A stretch of DNA of 64,000 bases from Bacillota bacterium (GTDB lineage Bacteria > Bacillota > UBA4882 > UBA8346): assembly GCA_023426245.1 (NCBI GenBank), contig JAFABB010000003.1, positions 62,001-126,000 on the forward strand, written 5' to 3'. Shown piece by piece: positions 24,158-32,674 of the stretch (the first letter of the stretch is position 1; each line of letters begins with the position of its first letter). The notes under the pieces were generated by a model. The model was not told where the DNA came from. It saw nothing but the letters and a program-made list of their open reading frames with translations, and did not search any database. Made by a program: the position numbers and the translations under genes.

Positions 24158-26515
24158 TCAGTCATTCCAAAAATCTTCTAATAACAGTTTATAGTTGGGA
24201 CTTGAGAAAGGACGGCCGGCTTTAAACCAATCAGGAGGCAACAGCTCCTGATACCGTTCATCTAAAAAACGGTCGTCCACAAATAAAACGGCCCCTTTAT
24301 CCTCTGGGGTACGGAAAACCCTTCCTGCAGATTGAACGACTCTGATTAATCCAGGGATTAGATAAGCGAACAGAAAGCCTTCATTATTGCGTTCGTCAAA
24401 ATACATCCGGATCAATTCTTGTTCATCGCTAATAACCGGCAGTCCCGGACCGATAATCGCTGCGCCGATAAGTTGTTCACCCGGCAGGTCAATGCCTTCC
24501 CCGAAAAGGCCACCGAGGACCGCCAAGCCGATATTGGAACGACCGGTCCCCACAGCAGTGATCCGTTTCAAAAATTCATGCCTTTGACCCTCTTTCATGG
24601 CTACACTTTGGGCATAAATATTGGCCTTTCCAGCCAGGGTTTGGTTTAGCTGAGGCCAAATTGCTTTGAGGTAAGTATAGGAGGGGAAAAAGACCAAATA
24701 ATTGCCTACCCTGCTGGTAACGAAGTCATGGATGCAGCGAATAAGAGCCGGAGCCGAAGTCTCACGGCTCTTATAGCGGGTATCAATTCCCGGCACGTGC
24801 AGGTATAATCGGGTCTCTTGCGGAAATGGCGAAGTCAGCTGCAGAGTCAATGAATCCGTGTGAGCGCCCAATAGTTCTCGAAAGTACGCGATTGGGGAGA
24901 GGGTCGCCGAAAAGAAAACAGCCAGGCGGCCCTGATCGAGCCGACGTCTGAGCAAAGGCCCGGGATTCAGACAAAAAAGCCGTAAGAAGGTACGGTCTTG
25001 CTCCTTTTTTACATAAATGGCATATTCTTTTCCGGTTAATGCGGCGATTCGCGCAAAAGCGGTCAAGGTAAAATAGAAGTCCTGGATTTTTTGTCGTAAC
25101 TCAGGCGGAAGATGCTCCCGCAGCATCAACTCAACGGAGGCAGATAAACGTTCTAGAGCAGGTTCTAGAAAGTCAGGCAAATGAGATAACCTAATCCCTG
25201 GACGCTCTTCACCGGCCATTTCCTGAAGCCAGTCCTGAAAAAAAGCTTCCACGGATCGGCAGCAGGCGGCCACCTTGGGCCTTTCCACCATGACTTGGGT
25301 ACGAAAGGTAACCAGGTCTTGAAGTTCCAAAGTGGCCGAATACATATCGCGGCCCCGCGCAGCTAAATTGTGAGCTTCATCGACCAGGAAGAGAAAATCC
25401 TTACGGCCTGTCTGGAGAAAGAAGCGTTTTAAGTAGACACCCGGATCAAACACATAGTTGTAATCACAGACGATGAGATCGGCGCTGATCGACAAATCGA
25501 GGGAGAGTTCAAAAGGGCAGGCTTCGTATTGCTTGGCATAGTCCATGATTAATTCCGGAACAATGAGTTCGTTTTCTAGGATGTCAGCTTCCATTTGACT
25601 TACCTTGGCGTAATAATCGCGGGCATAGGGACAATAGTTCGGATGGCATTGGCATCCAGGTGAGAGGCATACCCGTTCTTTGGCTTCAATAAATATCGTG
25701 CGCAAATGCAATCCTGAAATTTTGCTGGCCATGATGGTTTTTCTGAGGATTTCCTTGCCGGCCGTTTTGGCAGTAAGGAAAAAAATTTGGCTATACCTTT
25801 CGCTACAGGCCAAGTTTTTTAAAGCGGGAAATAATACTCCAATGGTTTTACCAATACCTGTAGCAGCCTCCACTAAAAGATCCCGCTCTTGCTGAATGGC
25901 TTCGGAAACCAAATCAATTAATTCATCTTGGCCGTTACGCCGGTCTGCAAAGGGAAATGGCAATCCGTCGATAGACTGGTTGCGTATTTTTAGCCAATCA
26001 TCCCGATCTCTGCGATTATGAAGGAATTGTTCGGCTAAAGATATAAATAATTTTTGGGCGCCATCCGCAGAGATTTCCAATTCAAAACTGCGTTCGGACA
26101 AATCATCCAAATTGAGATAGGTTAAGCGTCCGGTAATTTTGCGGTCCGGATTTTTGGCCGTCAGAAAATAGACATAGAGTTGTAATTGAGCTTTATGGGA
26201 GGGGTAACGGTCCGGCGTTAAGTCGGAAAGATTGCTGTAAGTCGTTTTGATTTCTTCCACTATGATTTCGGTCGATGTGTGAATAATTCCATCCATCCGG
26301 CCTTGAACGATCAAAAGATAATCCGGTGTATCATAAGTGTATTCAATCGGAACTTCTTTTTGATAGCCTGAAGGTCTCTGGGAAGTCAGTAAATGATGAC
26401 CCATGGTCCCCTCTTGGGCGCGAGTAGCCGGATAAAAACCGGTTCCCAGATCTTTGGGATGATATAATAACTCCAATAGGTCTTTTACAGCGATTTTAAG
26501 GACTTGTTGCGGCAA
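24158..26515 (-). CDS. DinG/XPD-type DNA helicase with N-terminal PD-(D/E)XK nuclease-like domain
   Basis: A superfamily 2 helicase of 785 residues. The N-terminus (about 50-150) has GRMDGI, VEEIKT and a downstream H-x-x-Q-L-x-x-Y pattern, the Cas4-like PD-(D/E)XK core. The helicase begins with Walker A AATGIGKT (about 215); the iron-sulfur cysteines are in the SPGCQCHPNYCPYA region; DEAH follows at about 375, and motif VI is QSAGRVFR near the C-terminus. It probably acts in repair or R-loop/D-loop removal. TTG 26515 is preferred over GTG 26539 because AGGAGG lies between them with a 7-nt gap to the TTG. Confidence 0.85.
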   Translation of the reverse strand: MPQQVLKIAVKDLLELLYHPKDLGTGFYPATRAQEGTMGHHLLTSQRPSGYQKEVPIEYTYDTPDYLLIVQGRMDGIIHTSTEIIVEEIKTTYSNLSDLTPDRYPSHKAQLQLYVYFLTAKNPDRKITGRLTYLNLDDLSERSFELEISADGAQKLFISLAEQFLHNRRDRDDWLKIRNQSIDGLPFPFADRRNGQDELIDLVSEAIQQERDLLVEAATGIGKTIGVLFPALKNLACSERYSQIFFLTAKTAGKEILRKTIMASKISGLHLRTIFIEAKERVCLSPGCQCHPNYCPYARDYYAKVSQMEADILENELIVPELIMDYAKQYEACPFELSLDLSISADLIVCDYNYVFDPGVYLKRFFLQTGRKDFLFLVDEAHNLAARGRDMYSATLELQDLVTFRTQVMVERPKVAACCRSVEAFFQDWLQEMAGEERPGIRLSHLPDFLEPALERLSASVELMLREHLPPELRQKIQDFYFTLTAFARIAALTGKEYAIYVKKEQDRTFLRLFCLNPGPLLRRRLDQGRLAVFFSATLSPIAYFRELLGAHTDSLTLQLTSPFPQETRLYLHVPGIDTRYKSRETSAPALIRCIHDFVTSRVGNYLVFFPSYTYLKAIWPQLNQTLAGKANIYAQSVAMKEGQRHEFLKRITAVGTGRSNIGLAVLGGLFGEGIDLPGEQLIGAAIIGPGLPVISDEQELIRMYFDERNNEGFLFAYLIPGLIRVVQSAGRVFRTPEDKGAVLFVDDRFLDERYQELLPPDWFKAGRPFSSPNYKLLLEDFWND

Positions 26516-26714
26516 AGTTCTTCCTCCTGTGGATAACACTTGGGATGTTCGGGCTTAACTTTAGCCTCATTTTATCATGAGCCATACCAAGCTGCAAACG
26601 TTTAAAAGTGTTTTCTCCAGAAGTTAACGGAATCAGCAGGATTCTTCGGATTTACGTAGAAAGGTGCAACAAATTGATGGATTAGCTTGAGCGATTCGAA
26701 GGAGTGATGAATGA

Positions 26715-27593
26715 ATGCCAAAACGTATAGGCTATGGTTGGCTTTTTTTTATAATAACAGTTCTATTTTATGGTTGTTCTGTGGTAACGGCGGATGAGAA
26801 AATTAATTTTTCGGCGGAATCATTGCGACCTGGAGATTTTATTACAATCAGAGTACAGGCGGAGCCTCCATCTGTAATTGAAGTCAACTTTATCAACAAT
26901 AAAACGAAATTGCAATTCAACAACGGCCAATTCATCGGTTTGATTTCCGCCTCCTATTTTGTCAAACCGGGTACTTATCCTTTGAAGGTTACAATTTCCA
27001 AAGATTCATTGAGTCAGACCAAAGAATATCCTATCGAAGTGATTCGGCGTGATTTTCCCGAAGACCGGGTGATTATTGCCGAGACCACCCGCAAGCAGAT
27101 ATTGACTCCGCAAAATGTTAATGCCGATGCCAAAAAAAGCGCTGATGTCCGTCAAAAGGGACGTACGGAGCAACTCAATCCGCTTTGGATGGGGAAATTT
27201 ATCTGGCCGGTCCAAGGCAAGATTACAACGGAGTATGGCTTAATTCGCTATGTAAATAATATTGAGGAAGGGAGGCATTCCGGGCTGGATATTTCCGCTC
27301 CTGCCGGGACGCCTGTCTCGGCTTGTAACGGTGGACAAGTGGCCTTTGCCGGAATGATGAATGTGACCGGCTTAACAATTATTCTCAATCATGGACTCGG
27401 ACTTTACACCTCTTATTGTCATCTTTCCAAAATTGCAGTCCAAGAAGGGGCTATGGTTAAAAATGGTCAAATAATCGGAAACGTTGGTATGACCGGCCTA
27501 GCTACTGGTCCTCATCTTCATTTGACGGTTCGTATTGGGGAAAATTGTGTGAATCCTTATCTGTTATTGGATAAAGAGATTCAATGGGATTAA
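26715..27593 (+). CDS. M23 (LytM) family metallopeptidase, exported
   Basis: A 292-residue cell-wall peptidase. After a signal peptide (LFFIITVLFYGC, with a non-ideal lipobox Cys) comes a beta-rich region resembling a bacterial Ig-like domain (RPGDFITIRV; FVKPGTYPLKV), then the LytM domain from about 155. HSGLDISAP supplies the zinc His and Asp, and GPHLHLTV the H-x-H pair, so the active site looks intact. Typical targets are peptidoglycan cross-bridges; SpoIIQ-like or envelope-remodelling roles are possible. It stands divergent from the helicase. Confidence 0.85.
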   Translation: MPKRIGYGWLFFIITVLFYGCSVVTADEKINFSAESLRPGDFITIRVQAEPPSVIEVNFINNKTKLQFNNGQFIGLISASYFVKPGTYPLKVTISKDSLSQTKEYPIEVIRRDFPEDRVIIAETTRKQILTPQNVNADAKKSADVRQKGRTEQLNPLWMGKFIWPVQGKITTEYGLIRYVNNIEEGRHSGLDISAPAGTPVSACNGGQVAFAGMMNVTGLTIILNHGLGLYTSYCHLSKIAVQEGAMVKNGQIIGNVGMTGLATGPHLHLTVRIGENCVNPYLLLDKEIQWD

Positions 27594-27623
27594 CTTTCCA
27601 CCGGTTGTGGATATTATTTTGAA

Positions 27624-27635
27624 GGACATATGTCC
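27624..27635. promoter_or_regulatory. Perfect 12-bp palindrome GGACATATGTCC
   Basis: Located 48 bp before the Crp-family regulator start. It could be an autoregulatory site, but it lacks the classic TGTGA half-sites of CRP. Confidence 0.35.
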
Positions 27636-27682
27636 TGTCAAAAACATCTGAAATAAAGTATCGTAAAAAAGAGGACAGCCGG

Positions 27683-28372
27683 TTGGATATTCAACAAATT
27701 GCAATAGTAATTGAAAACAATCCTGCGATTTATGAAATATTAAAATATTGCCCGTATGAAATATTGAAGCATTGGGAAATTAGGCGGTATAATCCGGGTT
27801 CAATTATTTGCCGTCAAGGTGAAGTGTATGATGAGTTTTATATTATTGCAGAAGGCTATGTTGATATTTATGTCATGGCCGAAAACGGCAAAAAGTATTC
27901 GCAGGCTGTCTATAAAAAGGGCAATTTTATTGGGGAACTCGAAATCTTTGAGCAAATCCCGTACATCTGTTTTGTAGAAGCGAAGACCGATCTTACATTG
28001 CTGGTGATCCAAAGACGGTTTTTCATGCAGTGGTTGGAATTGGATCGCAATATCACCGCCTATATCACAAAAATTATTTGTAACCAATATTCCAAACTAT
28101 CCCAAAAAGCAGGTGAAGACACCCTGTATTCTTTAAAACAGCGTTTGTGCCATTATATTTTATCCTGCTGCCAGGGGGCTGTTGTTAAACCCGTAGAAAT
28201 CAACCTCGAAAAAGAACAATTAAGTGACCGTTTTGCAGTAACTTCCAGGAGTATCAACCGTATTTTGCAATATTTGAAAGAGGAAGACATTATTGAAATA
28301 AAGCCAAACTCGATAGTGATTAAGGACCTGGATAAATTAATCAGGGAAGAAGCGGTTAGTCGTTATGAGTAA
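27683..28372 (+). CDS. Crp/Fnr family transcriptional regulator
   Basis: A 229-residue regulator. The cyclic-nucleotide-binding-like domain spans about 20-120 (GSIICRQGEVYDEFYIIAEGYVDIYV; FIGELEIFE), and the winged helix is near 165-215 (LSDRFAVTSRSINRILQYL). No N-terminal cysteine cluster is present, so it is not an oxygen-sensing FNR. The PxGE-type phosphate loop of CRP is altered (NFIGELEIFEQ), so cAMP binding is doubtful. It precedes a nucleoside phosphorylase and an ECF transporter on the same strand, like E. coli YeiL beside nucleoside genes, so it likely controls them. Start TTG 27683. Confidence 0.85.
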   Translation: MDIQQIAIVIENNPAIYEILKYCPYEILKHWEIRRYNPGSIICRQGEVYDEFYIIAEGYVDIYVMAENGKKYSQAVYKKGNFIGELEIFEQIPYICFVEAKTDLTLLVIQRRFFMQWLELDRNITAYITKIICNQYSKLSQKAGEDTLYSLKQRLCHYILSCCQGAVVKPVEINLEKEQLSDRFAVTSRSINRILQYLKEEDIIEIKPNSIVIKDLDKLIREEAVSRYE

Positions 28373-28417
28373 GCTTACATCATAAAAAGTGGCTTAAATG
28401 AGGAGAATTTGTTGGAA

Positions 28418-29182
28418 ATGAGTCAAGATTTGTCAAATCAGGCATTACAGGCCCATATCCGGTGTAGTTCAAAAGATGCTGCCGATTATGCCATATTACC
28501 GGGCGATCCTGCCCGCGTGGAACGTGTCGGACGATTGTTGGAAAATTGTAAGGAAGTTGTTTATAACCGGGAGTTCCGGACGGTTTCAGGTTATTATAAA
28601 GGTATCAAAGTATTGGTCACTTCCACGGGTATTGGCGGCCCTTCCACGGGAATAGCCGTCGAAGAGCTCCGCAACATCGGAGTCAAAACGCTAATTCGAA
28701 TTGGGAGTTGCGGTGCGTTGCAAAATAATATCCGTTTGGGTGACTTGATTATTGCTACGGGGGCAGTTCGGAATGAAGGGACCTCGGATACTTATATTGA
28801 AAGGGGTTATCCTGCCGTACCGGATATCGAGATTTTGTCACATATTTTGACTGCTGCCAAAATATTAGGCTACAATCATCATTGTGGAGTTATTCGTAGC
28901 CATGATAGCTTTTATACGGATGATGAGGCCTCCATCGATAGATTTTGGGGAGAGCGCGGAGTACTGGCAGCCGATATGGAAAGCGCTCCGTTGATGGTTA
29001 TTGGTGCTTTACGGAAACTCAAAACGGCCTCGATTTTAAATGTAGTGGTTGAATCGGACGGGCAATTGGAAAACGGCATCAATGATTACGTTGACGCTAA
29101 AAATGCAGCGGCAGCAGGTGAAGAACGGGAAATCATTTTGGCTTTGGAAGCGATTGCTTCTCTTAGTAAACAAAAAAATTAA
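28418..29182 (+). CDS. Nucleoside phosphorylase (uridine phosphorylase-like)
   Basis: A PNP/UDP family enzyme of 254 residues. ILPGDPARVERVG (about 26-38) is the phosphate-binding opening; STGIGGPSTGIAVEEL and IRIGSCGAL are family signatures; ADMESAPLM (about 187-195) is the ribose-binding Met-Glu motif. It cleaves nucleosides with phosphate into base and ribose-1-phosphate. It is followed 17 bp later by an ECF S component, so salvage of imported nucleosides is likely. Start choice is open: AGGAG suits TTG 28412 (6 nt) but ATG 28418 (12 nt) is preferred by codon. Purine versus pyrimidine specificity is not certain. Confidence 0.85.
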   Translation: MSQDLSNQALQAHIRCSSKDAADYAILPGDPARVERVGRLLENCKEVVYNREFRTVSGYYKGIKVLVTSTGIGGPSTGIAVEELRNIGVKTLIRIGSCGALQNNIRLGDLIIATGAVRNEGTSDTYIERGYPAVPDIEILSHILTAAKILGYNHHCGVIRSHDSFYTDDEASIDRFWGERGVLAADMESAPLMVIGALRKLKTASILNVVVESDGQLENGINDYVDAKNAAAAGEEREIILALEAIASLSKQKN

Positions 29183-29199
29183 TAAGGAGGAAAAGGAAG

Positions 29200-29802
29200 A
29201 TGAGTAAAAAAGATATCTGGTCTTTAAAACTGACAACGGCCTCATTGGTATTGATTCCGGCAGCGGTAGCCATCAATTACATCGGTAAATCTTTTGCCGG
29301 TGTACTCAAATTACCGCTATGGCTGGATGCTATCGGAACCGTTTTGGCCAGCATGCTGGCGGGGCCAATTATTGGCGCGCTTTGTGGCGCAATTAACAAT
29401 ATTATTTACGGCCTCACGATGGATCCGATTTCGTTTATCTATGCAATCACCAGTGTGGCCATTGGACTTGCAGTCGGTATTATGGCTTATCAAGGTTGGG
29501 TATCGAGTTTTTGGAAGGCCTTTATGATCGGTATTGTCGTGGCTGTTGTATCAGCGGTGGTTTCCACTCCGATTAATATTTGGTTTTGGAAGGGCCAAAC
29601 CGGAAACATCTGGGGAGATGCCTTGTATGCATTTTTAATTGCCCATAAAAATCCGGTTTGGCTGTCGTCGTTTTTGGATGAGTTTGTTGTTGATTTGCCG
29701 GACAAAATTGCCACAGTCATGATTGGTTATTGGATTTTTAAAGGGTTGCCGAAGAAACTTACCGTGCTTTATAAAAACGATAACAAAACCGAGACTCTTT
29801 AA
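29200..29802 (+). CDS. ECF transporter S component (substrate-binding membrane protein)
   Basis: A 200-residue membrane protein with about six spans. The pattern of small-residue helices is typical of S components: PLWLDAIGTVLASMLAGPIIGALCGAINNIIYG at about 46-78 is the conserved N-terminal half, and FLDEFVVDLPDKIATVMIGYW the C-terminal half. It resembles the putative-S-component group often labelled CD3073. It binds the substrate and docks on the T and A subunits encoded next. The neighbouring phosphorylase suggests a nucleoside or base (inference). Ribosome site AGGAGG. Confidence 0.8.
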   Translation: MSKKDIWSLKLTTASLVLIPAAVAINYIGKSFAGVLKLPLWLDAIGTVLASMLAGPIIGALCGAINNIIYGLTMDPISFIYAITSVAIGLAVGIMAYQGWVSSFWKAFMIGIVVAVVSAVVSTPINIWFWKGQTGNIWGDALYAFLIAHKNPVWLSSFLDEFVVDLPDKIATVMIGYWIFKGLPKKLTVLYKNDNKTETL

Positions 29803-29922
29803 AACCCGATTGGGCAGTAGGAAGTTTTCCTGGTGTGAAGCGTAAAATTGGCCGGACGGATGTATAAATAACGCTCATTTTTTGTGAGGTACTTTCCGGA
29901 TGATAGTTTAAATTCAATAAGT

Positions 29923-30015
29923 GGCTGTCTCAAAAGGAACTATCAATGGGTGGGTTATACAAATAAAGTGATGTTTTGTATACCTCACTCATGAAAAATT
30001 ACTTTTAAGACAGCC
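29923..30015. repeat. Hairpin element B, GGCTGTC ends, terminator-like
   Basis: Starts GGCTGTCTCAAAA and ends TTTTAAGACAGCC followed by six T, so it folds as a terminator on the + strand. An inner inverted repeat flanks an 11-nt loop with TATACAAA/TTTGTATA cores. It shares its ends with elements A and C and separates the ECF S gene from the T gene. Confidence 0.65.
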
Positions 30016-30050
30016 TTTTTTACTAAACAAACAAAGGGTGGTGGTTGCAT

Positions 30051-30827
30051 TTGAATACCATGAGTCTTTACCAGCCCAGGCAATCCTTAATTCATCGGTT
30101 GGATCCAATAAGTAAAATTTTGTATATTTGTGCCGCTATTGCAGTTCCTTTAATTATTCCGACGATTTGGATGGCGTGGTCCTGCTTATTATGGAGTGCT
30201 GTTTTACTATTGATTGGTAAAGTATTTCAAAAGGTTATCCCTTTAATTGGTTTCAGTATTATTATTCTTTTATCCATTATCATTATTCAAGGCTTATTTA
30301 TGGCAGAGAATAAAATCCCGTTATTTTCCCTCGGCCCGTTGACTTTTTATAAAGAAGGCTTGGGCTTCGCTTTTGGGCTGGCTTTGCGGGTTTTAAATAT
30401 AGTAAGCGCTTTTGCGATTTTGGTTCTTACCACCAAACCATCGGATTTAATTGAAAGTCTGGTTCGGAAAGGGCTATCTCCAAAAATAGGATATGTTCTA
30501 AGTTCAGTCCTGCAAATCATTCCACAGATGTCGGCTACCATGGGAACCATCATGGATGCTCAACGATCCCGGGGAATGGAAACTGAGGGCAAGTTAACAG
30601 TCCGGCTCAAGGCATTTCTTCCGTTAATTGGACCGGTTGTAATGAATTCTTTAATCAATACCAGAGAACGGGCGATGGCGCTTGAAGTAAGGGGTTTTAC
30701 ATCTTCGGTTCAAAAGACTTTTCTAAATGAGGAATTGAAGGCTTCTTACAGCAAAATCATCCGATGGGGTATGATTGTCGTCATATTGATAGCAATTGTT
30801 TGGAGGATAGCCGGATGGCCAATGTAA
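30051..30827 (+). CDS. ecfT: ECF transporter T component (EcfT/CbiQ-like)
   Basis: A membrane coupling protein of 258 residues with about five spans. HRLDPISKILYI at the N-terminus is a typical EcfT opening, and the two coupling helices with the Ala-Arg-Gly signature are visible as DAQRSRGME (about 166-174) and ERAMALEVRGF (about 205-215). It links the S component to the ATPases. TTG 30051 suits the GGGTGG site; TTG 30045 is too close and ATG 30060 far. It overlaps the next gene by 13 bp. Confidence 0.88.
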   Translation: MNTMSLYQPRQSLIHRLDPISKILYICAAIAVPLIIPTIWMAWSCLLWSAVLLLIGKVFQKVIPLIGFSIIILLSIIIIQGLFMAENKIPLFSLGPLTFYKEGLGFAFGLALRVLNIVSAFAILVLTTKPSDLIESLVRKGLSPKIGYVLSSVLQIIPQMSATMGTIMDAQRSRGMETEGKLTVRLKAFLPLIGPVVMNSLINTRERAMALEVRGFTSSVQKTFLNEELKASYSKIIRWGMIVVILIAIVWRIAGWPM

Positions 30828-31666
30828 AGATCGTTGTTGAGAATTTAAAATACAGGTATCCTTTGACTGAGGAATTAGCACTCAAGGGAGTATCTTTCCA
30901 AATCAAAGCAGGTGAATTTATTGGAGTCATTGGGCCCAATACTGCTGGAAAATCCACTTTATGTCAAGCGCTAGTGGGTCTTGTCCCGCAATTTTATCAT
31001 GGCGCTTATGGTGGCCGGGTGGTTATCGATGGAATGGATGCCGCCCATACTGAACTTTCCCGGTTATCTTTGAAAGCGGGAATTGTTTTCCAAAACCCTT
31101 TTACTCAGGTTACTGGCGCCAAAATGACTGTTTATGAGGAGATTGCTTTTGGTTTAGAAAATATGGGGTTACCCCGGGGCGAAATGATAGAGCGCATTGA
31201 TGAAGCTTTAAAAATGCTCGATATTTATGAGTACCGGTCGCAGAATCCTTTTGGATTGTCGGGAGGGCAGATGCAACGAATGGCAATTGCCAGTATTATC
31301 GCAATGCGGCCCGAGATTATTATCTTTGATGAGCCTACGTCTCAGCTGGACCCGCAAGGTTCGGAGGAAGTATTTAAAGCAGTTCAGAGTTTAAGTAAAC
31401 AAGGGTTGACCATTATTATGGTGGAGCATAAAATCGAAAAAATCGCCAAGTATGCCGACAAAGTGTTATTATTGCATCAAGGACAAGTTATTGATTTTGA
31501 TTTGCCTCAAAAAGTATTCTCAAGACCAGATTTGGAGAATTACGGAGTTACGGCTCCGGTTTTTACAAACATTTGTAAGGGACTGAATATCAAAGATCCC
31601 AAGAATGGTTATTATCCAGTTACTTTGGATGATACGTATGAGGCGGTGGCAAAACAAAATGGTTAA
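30815..31666 (+). CDS. ecfA1: ECF transporter ATPase, A component 1
   Basis: A 283-residue ABC ATPase. Walker A GPNTAGKST (about 40-48, Thr-Ala variant), Q-loop FQNPFTQ, signature LSGGQMQRMAIAS, Walker B IIIFDEPTSQLDPQG and the switch His in MVEHKIEK are intact. The start ATG 30815 follows GGAGGA and overlaps the T gene, pointing to coupled translation. It pairs with the next ATPase as a heterodimer. Confidence 0.9.
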   Translation: MANVKIVVENLKYRYPLTEELALKGVSFQIKAGEFIGVIGPNTAGKSTLCQALVGLVPQFYHGAYGGRVVIDGMDAAHTELSRLSLKAGIVFQNPFTQVTGAKMTVYEEIAFGLENMGLPRGEMIERIDEALKMLDIYEYRSQNPFGLSGGQMQRMAIASIIAMRPEIIIFDEPTSQLDPQGSEEVFKAVQSLSKQGLTIIMVEHKIEKIAKYADKVLLLHQGQVIDFDLPQKVFSRPDLENYGVTAPVFTNICKGLNIKDPKNGYYPVTLDDTYEAVAKQNG

Positions 31667-32459
31667 TATCACTGTAGAAAATCTGCATTTTTCATATACG
31701 GTTGGAAAGGAGATTTTAAAGGGGATTAATCTTCAATTTGATAACACTTCCACCGCTATAATCGGACAAAACGGTTCCGGGAAAACTACTTTTGTGAAGT
31801 TATTAAAAGGGTTGCTCCGGCCTGGCTCCGGCCGGATCCTGGTGTCGGGAAAAGATATTGCTGACTTCACCGTGGCAAGGCTTTCGGAGGAAATCGGCCT
31901 GGTATTTCAAAACCCCAATGATCAGATTTTTAAAAGTACGGTTATGGATGAGGTTCTGTTTGGCCCATTAAACATTGGTCAATCCGAGTCCCTTGCGAAG
32001 GAGAATTCGTTACAGGCCTTAAAAATGGTAGGCTTATCCTATTGCCTTGAGTCTCATCCCTATGATTTAAGTTTATCAGAGAGAAAACTTGTCAGTATTG
32101 CTTCTGTGGTGGCAATGCAAACCGAAATCATTATTTTGGACGAACCGACCATTGCTCAGGATTACGGGGGAAAAGAAAAAATCAAGAAGATTATCAAGAA
32201 TTTATCGTCAGAAGGGCGGCTTGTTTTGACTATTATTCATGATATGGACTTTGTAGCGGAGACTTTTGAAAGGACTATTGTTTTTCAAAAGGGTCAGGTC
32301 TTGTTGGATGGGGATACCCGGACGGTTTTCGGCGCGACGGATGTTTTATATAATGCTTATTTGGAACCGCCTCATGTAACTCAGCTGTGCCGGAAACTTG
32401 GGTATAAGGAAACGTTTTTAACGACTGAAGAGTTTATCCGTTATAAAAAAGGCAAATAA
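31659..32459 (+). CDS. ecfA2: ECF transporter ATPase, A component 2
   Basis: A 266-residue ABC ATPase with Walker A GQNGSGKTT and Walker B IIILDEP. Its signature motif reads LSLSERKL rather than LSGGQ, and the D-loop region is IAQDYGG rather than SxLD, so one of the two composite ATP sites of the heterodimer is probably weak. The switch region IIHDMDF is kept. ATG 31659 overlaps the A1 stop by 8 bp. It is last in the transporter cassette; a terminator follows about 95 bp later. Confidence 0.88.
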   Translation: MVNITVENLHFSYTVGKEILKGINLQFDNTSTAIIGQNGSGKTTFVKLLKGLLRPGSGRILVSGKDIADFTVARLSEEIGLVFQNPNDQIFKSTVMDEVLFGPLNIGQSESLAKENSLQALKMVGLSYCLESHPYDLSLSERKLVSIASVVAMQTEIIILDEPTIAQDYGGKEKIKKIIKNLSSEGRLVLTIIHDMDFVAETFERTIVFQKGQVLLDGDTRTVFGATDVLYNAYLEPPHVTQLCRKLGYKETFLTTEEFIRYKKGK

Positions 32460-32552
32460 AATTGCATGTCCCATTCCGGGTTCTCCCGCTTGATACGGGT
32501 TTGTTGTCCGTCAATCGGGTCGGTTTTTCCCATTGAATTGGTTTAAGAGATT

Positions 32553-32573
32553 CAGGCGTGCGCCTGTTTTTTT
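32553..32573 (+). terminator. Rho-independent terminator after the ECF cassette
   Basis: CAGGCG/CGCCTG stem followed by seven T. Confidence 0.85.
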
Positions 32574-32610
32574 AATTACTTTGGACATCTTCCGATTCCC
32601 CAATAAACTG

Positions 32611-32639
32611 TTGACAAAAGGGAACTCCAAAAGTAAAAT
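32611..32639 (+). promoter_or_regulatory. Predicted sigma-A promoter for nadABC
   Basis: TTGACA (32611-32616), 17 bp, TAAAAT (32634-32639), 35 bp before the nadA ATG. No obvious NiaR or NrtR operator was recognised. Confidence 0.7.
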
Positions 32640-32674
32640 GAGGATAAATTGCGCTGAAAACAGGAGAATCGGGA

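Noticed and set aside
26528..26536. Perfect DnaA-box-like TTATCCACA (minus strand)
   Set aside because: It is single, lies within the helicase start region, and no dnaA/dnaN genes or box cluster are nearby, so it is not evidence of an origin.
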